Of a stretch of DNA of 64,000 bases, positions 19,186 through 28,300 are shown piece after piece; position 1 is the stretch's first letter, and each line of letters begins with the position of its first letter. The notes beneath the pieces are model-generated. The model saw only the letters and a list, made by a program, of their open reading frames with translations, did not search any database and had not been told where the DNA came from. Position numbers and translations under genes: made by a program. Source of the stretch: Bacteroidales bacterium UBA1800 (lineage in GTDB: Bacteria; Bacteroidota; Bacteroidia; Bacteroidales; VadinHA17); contig DCFQ01000007.1 in the NCBI GenBank assembly GCA_002319915.1, positions 137,401 to 201,400 on the forward strand. The letters run 5' to 3'.

Positions 19186-20759
19186 CGGAAGTCTTTTATT
19201 TTATAAACCGTGAATGTTGCATTACCTTCCCGCTGAGGCTTATGACAGCCGGCGCAGGGAACATTGACATGCTTGCCGTCGAGCCTGAAGGCGGTCTTGT
19301 TATGATCGAACTTCGCTGGCGTCCAGCGGTCAGTGCCGTGACAGGCTGCACAGTCCGTACTGCCATTGAGGTCGAACTGCCCGTGGTGTACATCATTGTG
19401 ACATGTGTAACAATCGCCTGACATCCCCGCAAATTTCTGAAGCCTGGCGCCTGATGGTCCCGGTTTCATATGACATGTGGTGCATGGCTGTTTCATATGC
19501 GCACCAGTAAGCTGAAAGCTGGTGACCGAGTGGTCGTACGCAATTATGTGCCAGTCAGATTCGTTGTGGCAGGTCAGGCATTTGCTGCCGGGATAGAATT
19601 TCTCGTCTATGAATGATTTATGAATATCGGGGTGGCAGTCGACGCATTTGGTCCCTATGTTCCTGAACTGCCAGCTGCCCTGCTGTTTGTGGCAATCGGA
19701 ACATGGCTCCGCAACATGTGCTCCCTTAAGAGGGAAAGTACCCATGTTATGCCTTTCAATTGTGTATGAAAAGATCGTAAAGCCTTTTATGTTATGGCAG
19801 TCCGAACAATCGGGAGAAACGCCGTTCTTTGAAAACTGCCCCTTGTGGTAATCCTCATGGCAATCGGTGCACCGGTCATGCTTCACCGGGTCGGTGAACT
19901 TCGTCTTGTGGCAGGCCCTGCAATCAACTGAAAGGTGCTTGTCGACAAGGGGATAGTTTGTCTTGTTATGATCGAAATTATTCATCCCTTTCACAACCTG
20001 GAATGACTCCTCGTTATGGCATCTTCGGCAATCCTGGCCGAACTTGCCCTGATGGGGGTCGGTGTGGCAGTTTATGCAGGATGCAAAGGCGACTCCCCTG
20101 AACTCCTGGAATTTTGATCCGTTGATCGTTTCAAATTTGTGGCATTTGACACACTCGACACTCCTGTGCTTTCCCAGAAGCCTGAACCGGGCCTTGTCGT
20201 GGCTGAATGCGGGTGCGGTCTTAAAAGTTTCCGGTCCGTGGCAGTTGAGGCATGATGATGAGAGGGTACCGAGATGGTAATCCGCATGACAGGTCAGGCA
20301 GGAAGCATTCAACCCCAGGTAAGTGTATTTCTTTGCCCTGGCCTTTTCACTTTTAATGAATTTTGCATTGTGGCAATCTCCGCATTTCAGTTCCGCATGC
20401 GGTTTGGATAATTCAAAACCTGCAAGCCTGTGGTCGAAATCGGCAGGGTTGAAATGGATCATGTCGAAGTTCTTCCCGTGATGATCGCTATGACACTCAA
20501 TGCATTGCTTCCCTTTCACCTCTGCGGAAGAGTGATACCCTTTACCTTCCGACAAGCGCTCCCTGATCTCTGTGTGACAATCAAGGCATTTGTCTCCGTT
20601 GATCTTTGAACCGAGAACATGGCACTTTGTGCAGTTTGGGATACCTTCGAGGAATTCATGAGGCTTTGCCAGGTCTCCTGGCGAGATCTGCGCGACGGCA
20701 CTGCTCACTGTGAGGAGTGAGGCAGCTGCGAGGAGCGATATTTTTTGTCCGAAGTTCAT
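19164..20759 (-). CDS. multiheme c-type cytochrome, 20 CxxCH motifs
   Basis: 531 residues with a signal peptide (MNFGQKISLLAAASLLTVSSAVAQ). I count 20 CxxCH motifs from CTKCH near residue 42 to CESCH, four residues from the C-terminus. Spacers such as FDHNKTNYPL and HLSVDCRACH recur and resemble those in the following 19-heme protein, so the two probably arose by duplication. They differ in length and in the order of spacers. It is likely a periplasmic electron carrier receiving electrons from the membrane b-type cytochrome encoded two genes upstream. It lies 49 bases downstream of the Fe-S/FAD oxidoreductase gene. Confidence 0.93.
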   Translation of the reverse strand: MNFGQKISLLAAASLLTVSSAVAQISPGDLAKPHEFLEGIPNCTKCHVLGSKINGDKCLDCHTEIRERLSEGKGYHSSAEVKGKQCIECHSDHHGKNFDMIHFNPADFDHRLAGFELSKPHAELKCGDCHNAKFIKSEKARAKKYTYLGLNASCLTCHADYHLGTLSSSCLNCHGPETFKTAPAFSHDKARFRLLGKHRSVECVKCHKFETINGSKFQEFRGVAFASCINCHTDPHQGKFGQDCRRCHNEESFQVVKGMNNFDHNKTNYPLVDKHLSVDCRACHKTKFTDPVKHDRCTDCHEDYHKGQFSKNGVSPDCSDCHNIKGFTIFSYTIERHNMGTFPLKGAHVAEPCSDCHKQQGSWQFRNIGTKCVDCHPDIHKSFIDEKFYPGSKCLTCHNESDWHIIAYDHSVTSFQLTGAHMKQPCTTCHMKPGPSGARLQKFAGMSGDCYTCHNDVHHGQFDLNGSTDCAACHGTDRWTPAKFDHNKTAFRLDGKHVNVPCAGCHKPQREGNATFTVYKIKDFRCESCHF

Positions 20760-20808
20760 TTTGGTCTGCTGGTCTCCTCCCCGTTCAGGGGGCGGTGGCG
20801 TTTGCAGC

Positions 20809-22155
20809 TTAGTGTTTCATAATAGTCTCACCGAATTTCCGGGTTATTTTGATGCCTGTTTTCTCCAGGAACTGCGTTGGAAGCTCTCCTCCCGCGAAAA
20901 TAAATACCAGGTCGTTGCTGAGCTGGATCTCATGCCCGTCAGCCTCTGAGGTGAGGGTCACACAGATGTCCTCGATCTTAATAAGGTTTGTCCTGAACAT
21001 CACCTCCAGCTTTCCTGATGCAAGCGCCTTGTTAAGCGCACTGCCGTTGGCAGGTTTTACCCTGCTGAATACTTCATTCCTATACGAGATGATCACATGG
21101 TTTTCCTCGGCGAGAAGAAGTGCGGATTCGATCGCGGAATCCCCTCCACCCACGACCATGATATTTTTATTCGTGATCGCCTCCGGTTCGAGGAGGCGGT
21201 ATGCCACTTTTTCGAGGTTTTCCCCGGGGATGTTCAGTTTTCTCGGGCTTCCCCGCCTGCCGATGGCAAGAAGGACGTAAGATGAGGTAAATTGCTGATT
21301 ATCCGATGTTGACAGGCTAAAGACGTCATTGTCCTTCGATATCGATTCCACCTTGCAGTTTTCCCGGAGAGGGATACTGTGCCTGGAAATGATGTTCTGC
21401 CACAGCTTCAGAAGCACTCCCTTATTGGTCTCCGACAGGCGGATCTTTCCTTCAAGGGGAAGGTCCATGGCGGAGGTCATTATCACTTTTGACCGGGGAT
21501 AGGTAAAGACTGCACCGCCGAGCGTATCCTGTTCGAGAAGCAGGAACCGCATTCCATGTCTTTTGGCGGCCAGTGAAGCCGCGATGCCTGCAGGGCCTGC
21601 GCCGACTATTACCAGGTCATATTCTGCATTTTCATTTTTCTTAAGCACGCCGGCAATGTTCTCTGCAGCCTGTCTTCCCTGTTCAGTGGCATTCCTTATA
21701 AGCCCCATTCCACCAAGCTCACCTGCAATGAAAATGCCCGGGATATTCGTTTCAAAGGTCTTGCTGATATGCGGAAGGTCCACGCCTCGTTTTTCAGTGC
21801 CTATCCTGAGGGTTATGGCTTCGGTGGGGCATGCATGGAAACAGGCGCCATGGCCGATGCACCTCGATGCATTGATTACCGCGGCTTTACCTTTTCTCAT
21901 CCCGAGAATGTCCTTTTCAGGGCATGCTTCCACGCAGGCTCCGGTGCCAAGGCACCTGTTGAGGTCCACATAGGGGTGAAGAGACACCGGCTCATGCAAA
22001 CCCTCCTGTACAGCCTTGCTGATCTTTTCATCGGTGATCCTGGATTGCTTTTCCCTCCTGCGGATGTAGATCACCACAACTATCGCTGCGATGATCGCGG
22101 TCGAGGAATAAAATGCCAGGTTTACGAGGGTCTGATCCATATTCAGAAGATCCAT
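20809..22155 (-). CDS. membrane-anchored Fe-S/FAD NAD(P)H oxidoreductase
   Basis: 448 residues. A single N-terminal helix (about 13-30) followed by RRREKQ predicts that the rest faces the cytoplasm. Residues 60-115 hold two ferredoxin-like motifs, CLGTGACVEACP and CIGHGACFHACP. Each lacks the usual second Cys, which is Thr71 in the first and His102 in the second. I recall this as a family trait rather than decay. A short TrxR-like segment (PGIFIAGELGGMG) and a full FAD/NAD(P)-binding domain follow, with VGAGPAG near 185 and a second nucleotide motif VVGGGDSA. No CxxC redox pair of true thioredoxin reductase is seen. Proposed role: take electrons from NAD(P)H to the neighbouring b-type cytochrome, whose gene overlaps this one by 13 bases. 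Confidence 0.88.
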   Translation of the reverse strand: MDLLNMDQTLVNLAFYSSTAIIAAIVVVIYIRRREKQSRITDEKISKAVQEGLHEPVSLHPYVDLNRCLGTGACVEACPEKDILGMRKGKAAVINASRCIGHGACFHACPTEAITLRIGTEKRGVDLPHISKTFETNIPGIFIAGELGGMGLIRNATEQGRQAAENIAGVLKKNENAEYDLVIVGAGPAGIAASLAAKRHGMRFLLLEQDTLGGAVFTYPRSKVIMTSAMDLPLEGKIRLSETNKGVLLKLWQNIISRHSIPLRENCKVESISKDNDVFSLSTSDNQQFTSSYVLLAIGRRGSPRKLNIPGENLEKVAYRLLEPEAITNKNIMVVGGGDSAIESALLLAEENHVIISYRNEVFSRVKPANGSALNKALASGKLEVMFRTNLIKIEDICVTLTSEADGHEIQLSNDLVFIFAGGELPTQFLEKTGIKITRKFGETIMKH

Positions 22156-23012
22156 TTATAGCCGAGTGCCACCGTAACGATTACATGCATGACCAGAAAG
22201 ATCAGCATCAGGATGGCAAAAGGCAGGTGAAAAATATGCCAGTAGTGGAAAAGATTCTTCATAGTCTCGAGCCTTCCTATCCTTCTTCCGAGCCTTATAT
22301 CATCCCGGACTAGCGAAATGATCTTCGAGCTTTCGTGCCTCGAGAGGTTATTTTCCCTTAAAGTGCCTCTTATGGCTCTGACGGAGTTCCTGTTGTCGTG
22401 GTACCTCCTGACGAAATTAATGGAGGGGCTTTCGCGGTAAGAGCCTGACAGGCTTTCGGCGGTAGAATTGATGAAGTTGAGACTCTCCTCGTTGAGGCCG
22501 TACGATCCCCTGATCTCATCAATGATGCTGTTTCTCAGATCCCTGGTTTCCCTCTGATCGAGTTCCCTTCCCTCGATTGTCCGCGGGATCTGAAGATATA
22601 TCACGCGTCCCGCTATCCCGCTTGTGAAGACGACTATCATGCTCCAGAAGCTCACGGCCGCAACGCCTCCGATTTTAAATGAAGTATGGAAAACGACCAG
22701 CAGGGTCCCGAGTATGCACATGAAGATATGAAACTCGAGCCAGTACTTGAGAAGCCCAAGGTGCGACAAAAAACGGTACCGCTTTCTTGCCATATAGGTG
22801 AAGACACCGATAATAATGAAAAGCGAACCGGCAATACCCAATCCATGCCCCACGGAACCGCTTGGCTTCAAAGCATTGTACTGCGGGTTGTAGAACCGTT
22901 CTTCCTGGCTTGTTTTATAATAGGAGAAACCCTTATATGTGAGGAAGGCCAACGTGAGGAGAATTACGAAAACGAAAAACAGTATGTACAAGAAATGAAG
23001 GGTTCTGGTCAT
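22143..23012 (-). CDS. b-type cytochrome-like membrane protein
   Basis: 289 residues with about five membrane helices: 7-28, 56-75, 87-110, 116-136 and 258-286. Histidines inside or at the ends of helices fit heme b ligation: His56, His95 and His109, with a second set His259, His262 and His276. Between helices 4 and 5 is a charged loop of about 120 residues. The pattern resembles cytochrome b561/b-type subunits that pass electrons across the inner membrane. It is the first gene of the five-gene operon and overlaps the oxidoreductase gene, so the two may form a membrane complex. No family name can be given with certainty. Confidence 0.72.
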   Translation of the reverse strand: MTRTLHFLYILFFVFVILLTLAFLTYKGFSYYKTSQEERFYNPQYNALKPSGSVGHGLGIAGSLFIIIGVFTYMARKRYRFLSHLGLLKYWLEFHIFMCILGTLLVVFHTSFKIGGVAAVSFWSMIVVFTSGIAGRVIYLQIPRTIEGRELDQRETRDLRNSIIDEIRGSYGLNEESLNFINSTAESLSGSYRESPSINFVRRYHDNRNSVRAIRGTLRENNLSRHESSKIISLVRDDIRLGRRIGRLETMKNLFHYWHIFHLPFAILMLIFLVMHVIVTVALGYKWIF

Positions 23013-23055
23013 TAGTTGGTCGGGTTAATTTGGTCATGGATCTTCCATGTTCGTT

Positions 23056-23075
23056 GCACAGAAAAACCTCTGTGC
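23056..23075. promoter_or_regulatory. hairpin in the leader of the cytochrome operon
   Basis: A perfect 7-base-pair inverted repeat, GCACAGA (23056-23062) with TCTGTGC (23069-23075) and a 6-base loop, lies 44 bases before the start codon of the cytochrome b gene. It could be an operator or a leader-RNA hairpin. There is no further support. Confidence 0.3.
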
Positions 23076-23291
23076 TTCTGAATTTATCCTAAAATAAATA
23101 AATTTACCCCAATACCACATATGGAAGATTAAGAAATGATTAATATCAGATTAGGATCGGATTAAAAAAAGCTTCTCATGACTCGGCCGTCGAACCTTCA
23201 ACTGCCGGCAGATTTTAAACTAAAATCAAGAAAGCTAATAAGTTGTCAGTCAAATAGGAGGTTTAATAATAAAATGGCAACCAGTGATTAA

Positions 23292-23465
23292 CCGGCACTT
23301 AACCCGATGATAAAGGTTATAAACCTTGTCTCCCTCCTTACCGCTCCCGTGCTTATTGCATATCAGAAGACCGTAAAAAGCTCCGGGACAATCCTATTTC
23401 TGTTCCTGTGTCATCGCCCGACCGCAGCAAGGTTGAAGTCTGCCGCAATGCAGATCCTGAGGTGA
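23292..23465 (+). pseudogene. remnant of a membrane-bound pyrophosphatase (HppA) C-terminus
   Basis: In one frame the DNA reads PALNPMIKVINLVSLLTAP followed by VLIAYQ. This closely resembles the block before the last helix of membrane-bound proton/sodium pyrophosphatases as I remember it (GPA-NP-IKV-NLVSLL-AP). Directly before PALNP the frame has a stop, and the expected upstream DTAG-like motif is absent. After AYQ the match fades and a stop follows at 23463-23465. No other part of an hppA gene is seen in the 541-base gap, so this is a short scrap left by deletion or rearrangement. If the ATG at 23307 were used it would give a 52-residue peptide. Confidence 0.5.
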
Positions 23466-23553
23466 ATAATTGCTTCCGGTCTCAATTTTTAATTTACCTT
23501 TATTGATAATTTAAAATGGATAATAAATCGGGCAAACGTAGAATCCGGGAGAA

Positions 23554-24231
23554 ATGCCTGAAACAATTCTGATAATCGACGATGAGGTGCAGATAAGGAG
23601 GCTGCTCGAGATTACCCTTACCTCAAACGGCTACAGGGTTTGCGAAGCAGCCACGGGAAAAGATGGCATGGTCTCAGCTGCCACTAATCATCCGGATCTC
23701 ATCATTCTCGATCTCGGCCTGCCTGACTATGACGGGATTAACATCCTGAAGCGCACCAGGGAGTGGTACCAGAAGCCGGTTATCATTCTTTCCGTCAGGA
23801 ATTCAGAAGACGACATAGTTTCCGCTCTCGACAACGGGGCAAATGATTACCTTACCAAACCATTCCGGACAGGGGAGCTGCTTGCACGCATCAGGGCTGC
23901 TCTCCGTCAGTCCCGCGAAGCCAACGAATCACCCGTAATGACATTTGGCAGCCTTTCGGTCGACCTGCAGACCCATACCGCACGGAAAAACGGTGAGATC
24001 CTCAAGCTTACATCCACCGAATTCGCACTCCTGGCGGTGCTTGCACGCAACTCCGGAAGAGTATTGACCCATCAGTCGATCCTGAAGGAGATCTGGGGGT
24101 TCGGATATATCGGTCAGACCCAGTACCTGAGGGTATTCGTCGCCCAGCTCCGGAAAAAGATCGAGGACGACCCGTCGCATCCGCGGCTTTTGCTCACAGA
24201 ATCGGGGATAGGGTACAGGTTTACCGAATAG
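23554..24231 (+). CDS. kdpE: KdpE-type response regulator, separated from kdpD
   Basis: 225 residues of OmpR/PhoB type. The receiver domain (1-118) has the acidic pair D10-D11, phospho-acceptor Asp in LDLGLPDYDG (about residue 53) and Lys in TKPF. The C-terminal winged helix carries LTSTEFALLAVL, VLTHQSILKEIWG, YLRVFVAQLRKKIE and ESGIGYRF. The LGLPDxDGI, SILKEIWG...YLR and E-GIGYRF stretches follow the E. coli KdpE pattern closely. KdpE normally activates kdpFABC with the kinase KdpD. Here kdpD (51805-54480) has no kdpE beside it, making this the likely partner about 27 kb away. The deacetylase-like gene starts 39 bases downstream. Confidence 0.82.
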   Translation: MPETILIIDDEVQIRRLLEITLTSNGYRVCEAATGKDGMVSAATNHPDLIILDLGLPDYDGINILKRTREWYQKPVIILSVRNSEDDIVSALDNGANDYLTKPFRTGELLARIRAALRQSREANESPVMTFGSLSVDLQTHTARKNGEILKLTSTEFALLAVLARNSGRVLTHQSILKEIWGFGYIGQTQYLRVFVAQLRKKIEDDPSHPRLLLTESGIGYRFTE

Positions 24232-24270
24232 GACCATCATCCCGGAATTTAATCCACGTCAAAAATAGCC

Positions 24271-25374
24271 ATGAAAACAATCAGACCACTTTCACGCATT
24301 CTCAGCCGCAGGCAAATGATCAGATACGCCGGCTCAGGTATTGCCGCCGGTGCTTTTTCCGCATCGCTCGGTGGATCAGTTTTTTCACCCCTTGCCGGAG
24401 TGACCCGCCCGGAGAGCCGGATCAGGGGCCCGGTGCCAATTTCTCTGATCATAGATGATGGGGCACCGGTAGATCCGCTGTTCTACGAACTCCCGGGCTA
24501 CGAAACCCCGCTTCTCGTCCCCCATGAGTTTACAAGACGGGTTGCTGATACTTTCGAAAAGTACGGGCTCCGGGGGAAATTCACCCTGATACCGATGCCA
24601 AGCTGCCTCGGGAGAATCGATAAATCGCTCAAAAGGGTCCCGCAGGATCATCTTCAGGAATTCCTGAAGATAATAAGGGACCGGATAGCCCCGCGCTTTG
24701 ACATAACCCCGGAATACCTGACCCATCTTAACGCCTATGACCTGAAGACCGGGAAATTCCGGCATATTTACGAAGATGTCTGGATAACCCAGGCTGATCC
24801 CGACGAAATTGTTGAATACTTTACCCTTGCTTTTCAGATACTCAGGAATGTGGGGATTGAGGCAAACGGGATCACTTCACCATGGGTCTCAGGGATCGAT
24901 GTCGAAAAGAAATACGCCAAAGCCCTCGGAGATGCACAGTGGGCTCTGTTTAAAAGACCCGTGACATGGTATTTCCTCAATGCGGCGAGTGATAATGAGA
25001 ATCCTTACCCGATGTACGTGGAGTATCAGAATGCGGAGACCGGACAGTCGGTTGTCAGCGTTCCGTCGAATGCGGGGGATATTTTCTGGACGATGGATGA
25101 GCCTGATACGGACAAGCGGAAAGCCATGATCAAGGACGGCATCGACAGGCTTGTTTCCCGCGACGGGAAAACTGGCCGGATAAGGCAGCTAATCGAAACC
25201 GGATTTCCGGTTGTGATCGTAACCCACTGGCAATCGCTTTTTACCCAGGGGACAGGGCTTGGCCTCGACGGTCTCATTATGCTTTCCGAAAGGATCAACA
25301 GTATCTTCGGCAGCGGGATCGAATGGATATCCTGCTATGAATTGGCGAAAAGATTCGCTTCCGGGCAAAAGTGA
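24271..25374 (+). CDS. Tat-exported polysaccharide deacetylase-like protein
   Basis: 367 residues. The N-terminus has a twin-arginine signal (LSRRQMIRYAGSG, then an Ala/Gly-rich hydrophobic core). The mature part opens with PISLIIDDGAPVD, which fits the first strand and the DD metal-binding motif of the NodB/polysaccharide deacetylase fold, and continues with RGKFTLIPM. The later VIVTHWQSLF could supply a metal- or catalysis-related His. Similarity is to the fold, so activity on a polysaccharide is not assured. It sits 39 bases after kdpE, with the giant repeat gene converging 10 bases downstream. Confidence 0.62.
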   Translation: MKTIRPLSRILSRRQMIRYAGSGIAAGAFSASLGGSVFSPLAGVTRPESRIRGPVPISLIIDDGAPVDPLFYELPGYETPLLVPHEFTRRVADTFEKYGLRGKFTLIPMPSCLGRIDKSLKRVPQDHLQEFLKIIRDRIAPRFDITPEYLTHLNAYDLKTGKFRHIYEDVWITQADPDEIVEYFTLAFQILRNVGIEANGITSPWVSGIDVEKKYAKALGDAQWALFKRPVTWYFLNAASDNENPYPMYVEYQNAETGQSVVSVPSNAGDIFWTMDEPDTDKRKAMIKDGIDRLVSRDGKTGRIRQLIETGFPVVIVTHWQSLFTQGTGLGLDGLIMLSERINSIFGSGIEWISCYELAKRFASGQK

Positions 25375-25384
25375 AACCAGGATA

Positions 25385-28300
25385 TCAGAACGAATCGCTC
25401 GTTATGATCACCCCCTGTTCGGTCACGATTGTCTTGTCACCGCTGTTGTGCCATACCCCCGCAACCTCGCCTGTCATCCACGACGGTTTCTGGAACGGGT
25501 ACCAAGTCTCCCCGTAGTCGAGGGAGATATACAGATAGTTATAGCTCTGCATACCGGAAAAGACCAGCTGCCCGTCATTGTAGAAGGAATAGCAGGAATC
25601 GTTCAGAGGCTGGAGCAGCACATGCTTTGAAGGATCGTTAATATCGGCGATCGGGCATTTATAGATTCCCCAGCAATCGTAAGTGACGCCATTGTAATCA
25701 AAGGTTCCCGGGCCGTCGGATCCCCAGTAATAATACCCGTTCCTTACATATACGCCCAGGGCTCTCATCCGCTGCCAGTTCCTGCTGGCTCCGGCCAGGA
25801 CGTCGTTTATAGTCCAGGTGTCGCTGCCGCGGTCGTATGTACACTTAAGGAAGTGCATCTCAGGGCCCACATCACCTGTGCAGGCGTAGAAGCTGCCGTC
25901 ATCCCCAATATTTATTGCATGAACATGCCTGGCGATCAATGGATTGGTCGGGTCCCCGAGAAGCGTTCCGCCGGTGCCGCCGGATGGAGTACCGTTATCT
26001 GTGCAGTTAGGATCCTGGCCGAAGGTATAGATCACTTTCCAGGTGATCCCGTCGAGCGAATAATAAAGATTGATGGGGCATGCCCCGGTTGCTGAATTCC
26101 CGTAGTTTCCGAGGAGGCATACTCCCGCCTTCTCCTCGAAGCCGTTCATGAAATGGAAGTAGCTGCCGGGATAGCTGTCGCTTACCGGTGTGTGGTAGGT
26201 ATAGGGGCTGCCGTTTTTGTCCAGGACGGTGCAGGGGTTTATCGTGGTCATGTTGTCGGTTGAATAGTACATTTTATTCACGCAGAAGAGCACGATGGTC
26301 CCGTTCTCAAGTATCCTTGCCTTATGGTACAGCGTAAAGATCCCGGTTACATTTACACCGGCATTGTATGTTGCTCCGTAATCATTGCTGAATTTGATGT
26401 AATGATCGCTGGTATAAATGACCCTTTTGCTTCCCCGCGAATGCAGAAGCTTGTCGCCTGTTGGCTGGATGAAATTTATCACCGGCGGACCGGGGGGAAG
26501 GGTATTGAAGCTGATCTCGTTTCCGTAGGATGTCCCGGCGCTGTTGACGGCATAGGCCCTGACAAAGTAAGTAGTTGCGGTAATCAGCCCGGTGATGCTG
26601 CTGGTGAAGCTGCCGCTCCCGGATCCGTCGCTTGTCTTGTTCCCGCTAACTGTCGGACCGGAGGTCGTCCCCCAGCATATGCCGCGCTCGGTGACAGGGG
26701 CGCCGCCGCTGTCGGTAATGTTCCCGCCTGAAGAGGCTGTCGTCTGAAGGATACTTGTAACCGATGTCGTTGTGAGGGTGGGGGGTATTATCAGAGTTGT
26801 GAACTGGATATCCTCCCCGTACGATGTTCCCGAATTATTGACTGCGTATGCCCTGATATGGTAAGTAGTGCCCGCCTTCAGCCCGGTCAGGGTCGAGGTG
26901 AATACCCCCGCTCCCGTGCCGTCTGTGGTCCTGGAGCCGGCGGTTGTCGGCTGTGCAGTTTCAGCCCAGCATACTCCGCGTACGGTTATGGACCCTCCAC
27001 CGTCGGATGTGATGTTGCCACCGGATACTGCAGATATCCCGGTGATACCTGAGACGGTGGATGTGGTCACAGTTGCCGGGTCGGCAATAGCCGAGAATGA
27101 TATATCCTGCCCGTATGATGTCCCGGCGCTGTTGGTTGCATATGCGCGGACATGGTAAGCGGCACCCGGCGTGAGCCCTGCGATTGCGCTGCTGTAGCTG
27201 CCGCTGCCGGAACCATCTGAGGTCCTGTTGTCACTGGTTGAAGGATTTGCAGACGATGCCCAGCAGACGCCCCGCTCGGTGATTGCATGACCTCCGTCAT
27301 CAGTGATATTTCCCCCGGATGCTGCACCGGTATGGGTTATATTTGTGACGGGGAGCGTGGTAAGGGAGGGGAATTCGCTAAGGGTCGAAAACGTCACTTC
27401 GTTTCCGTAGGCTGTCCCCGCGCTGTTGGTCGCATATGCCCTGGCGTAATAGGGGGTGGTCGGCTGAAGCCCGGTGATGCTGCTTGCAAAGGTTCCGCTT
27501 CCGGAACCATCAGAGGTCCTGCTGCCGCTGATCGTTGGACCGGATGCAGTCGCCCAGCATACTCCCCGTTCGGTGATCTGCCCGCCTCCGTCATCGGTAA
27601 TATTCCCGCCTGATGTTGCGTAAGTCTGCTTTATCCCCGTAACCGTGGTCGTGGTGAGTACCGGGATGATCACGAGGGTGGTGAATGTAAGGTCTTCACC
27701 ATAGGCCGTTCCGGCACTGTTCGTGGCATATGACCTCACGTGATACACAGTCCCGGGCTTTAAGCCTGAGATCGATGAGGTAAATGTTCCCGTTCCTGTT
27801 CCGTTTGATGTCCTTGTATCGCTGATCGTTGGGGATGGTGAAGCTGACCAGCAGACACCCCTTGCTGTAACCGTTCCGCCTCCGTCGGAGGAGATAGCCC
27901 CTCCTGAGGTGGCTGTCGTCCCGGTCACATTTGTTGCCGCTGCGGTGGACAGGGTTGGGAGATAAGCCGTTGTCGCAAAGGTCAGGTCGCTGCCGTACGA
28001 TGTGCCGGCACTGTTTGTTGCATAAGCCCTTATGTGATATGTCGTTCCTGCCTGGAGCCCGGTGATCTGGCTGGTAAATGAGCCTGTCCCGGAACCATCA
28101 CTGGTCCGGTTGCCTGTGACTGAAGGGTTGGCAACGGTTGACCAGCAGACCCCCCTGGCAGATACTGTCCCGCCACCTGCGTCTGTGACGTTCCCACCGG
28201 CAGTTGCCGCAGTCTGCGTGATTCCTGAGGCGGAAGATGTGGTAACCTCCGGGGGCGCTATCAGCGTGGTAAATGACACATCCTCACCGTAAGCCGTTCC

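Noticed and set aside
20809..22155. calling the oxidoreductase a thioredoxin reductase
   Set aside because: No CxxC redox-active pair is present in the NAD(P) domain, and ferredoxin-like motifs and a membrane anchor are added.
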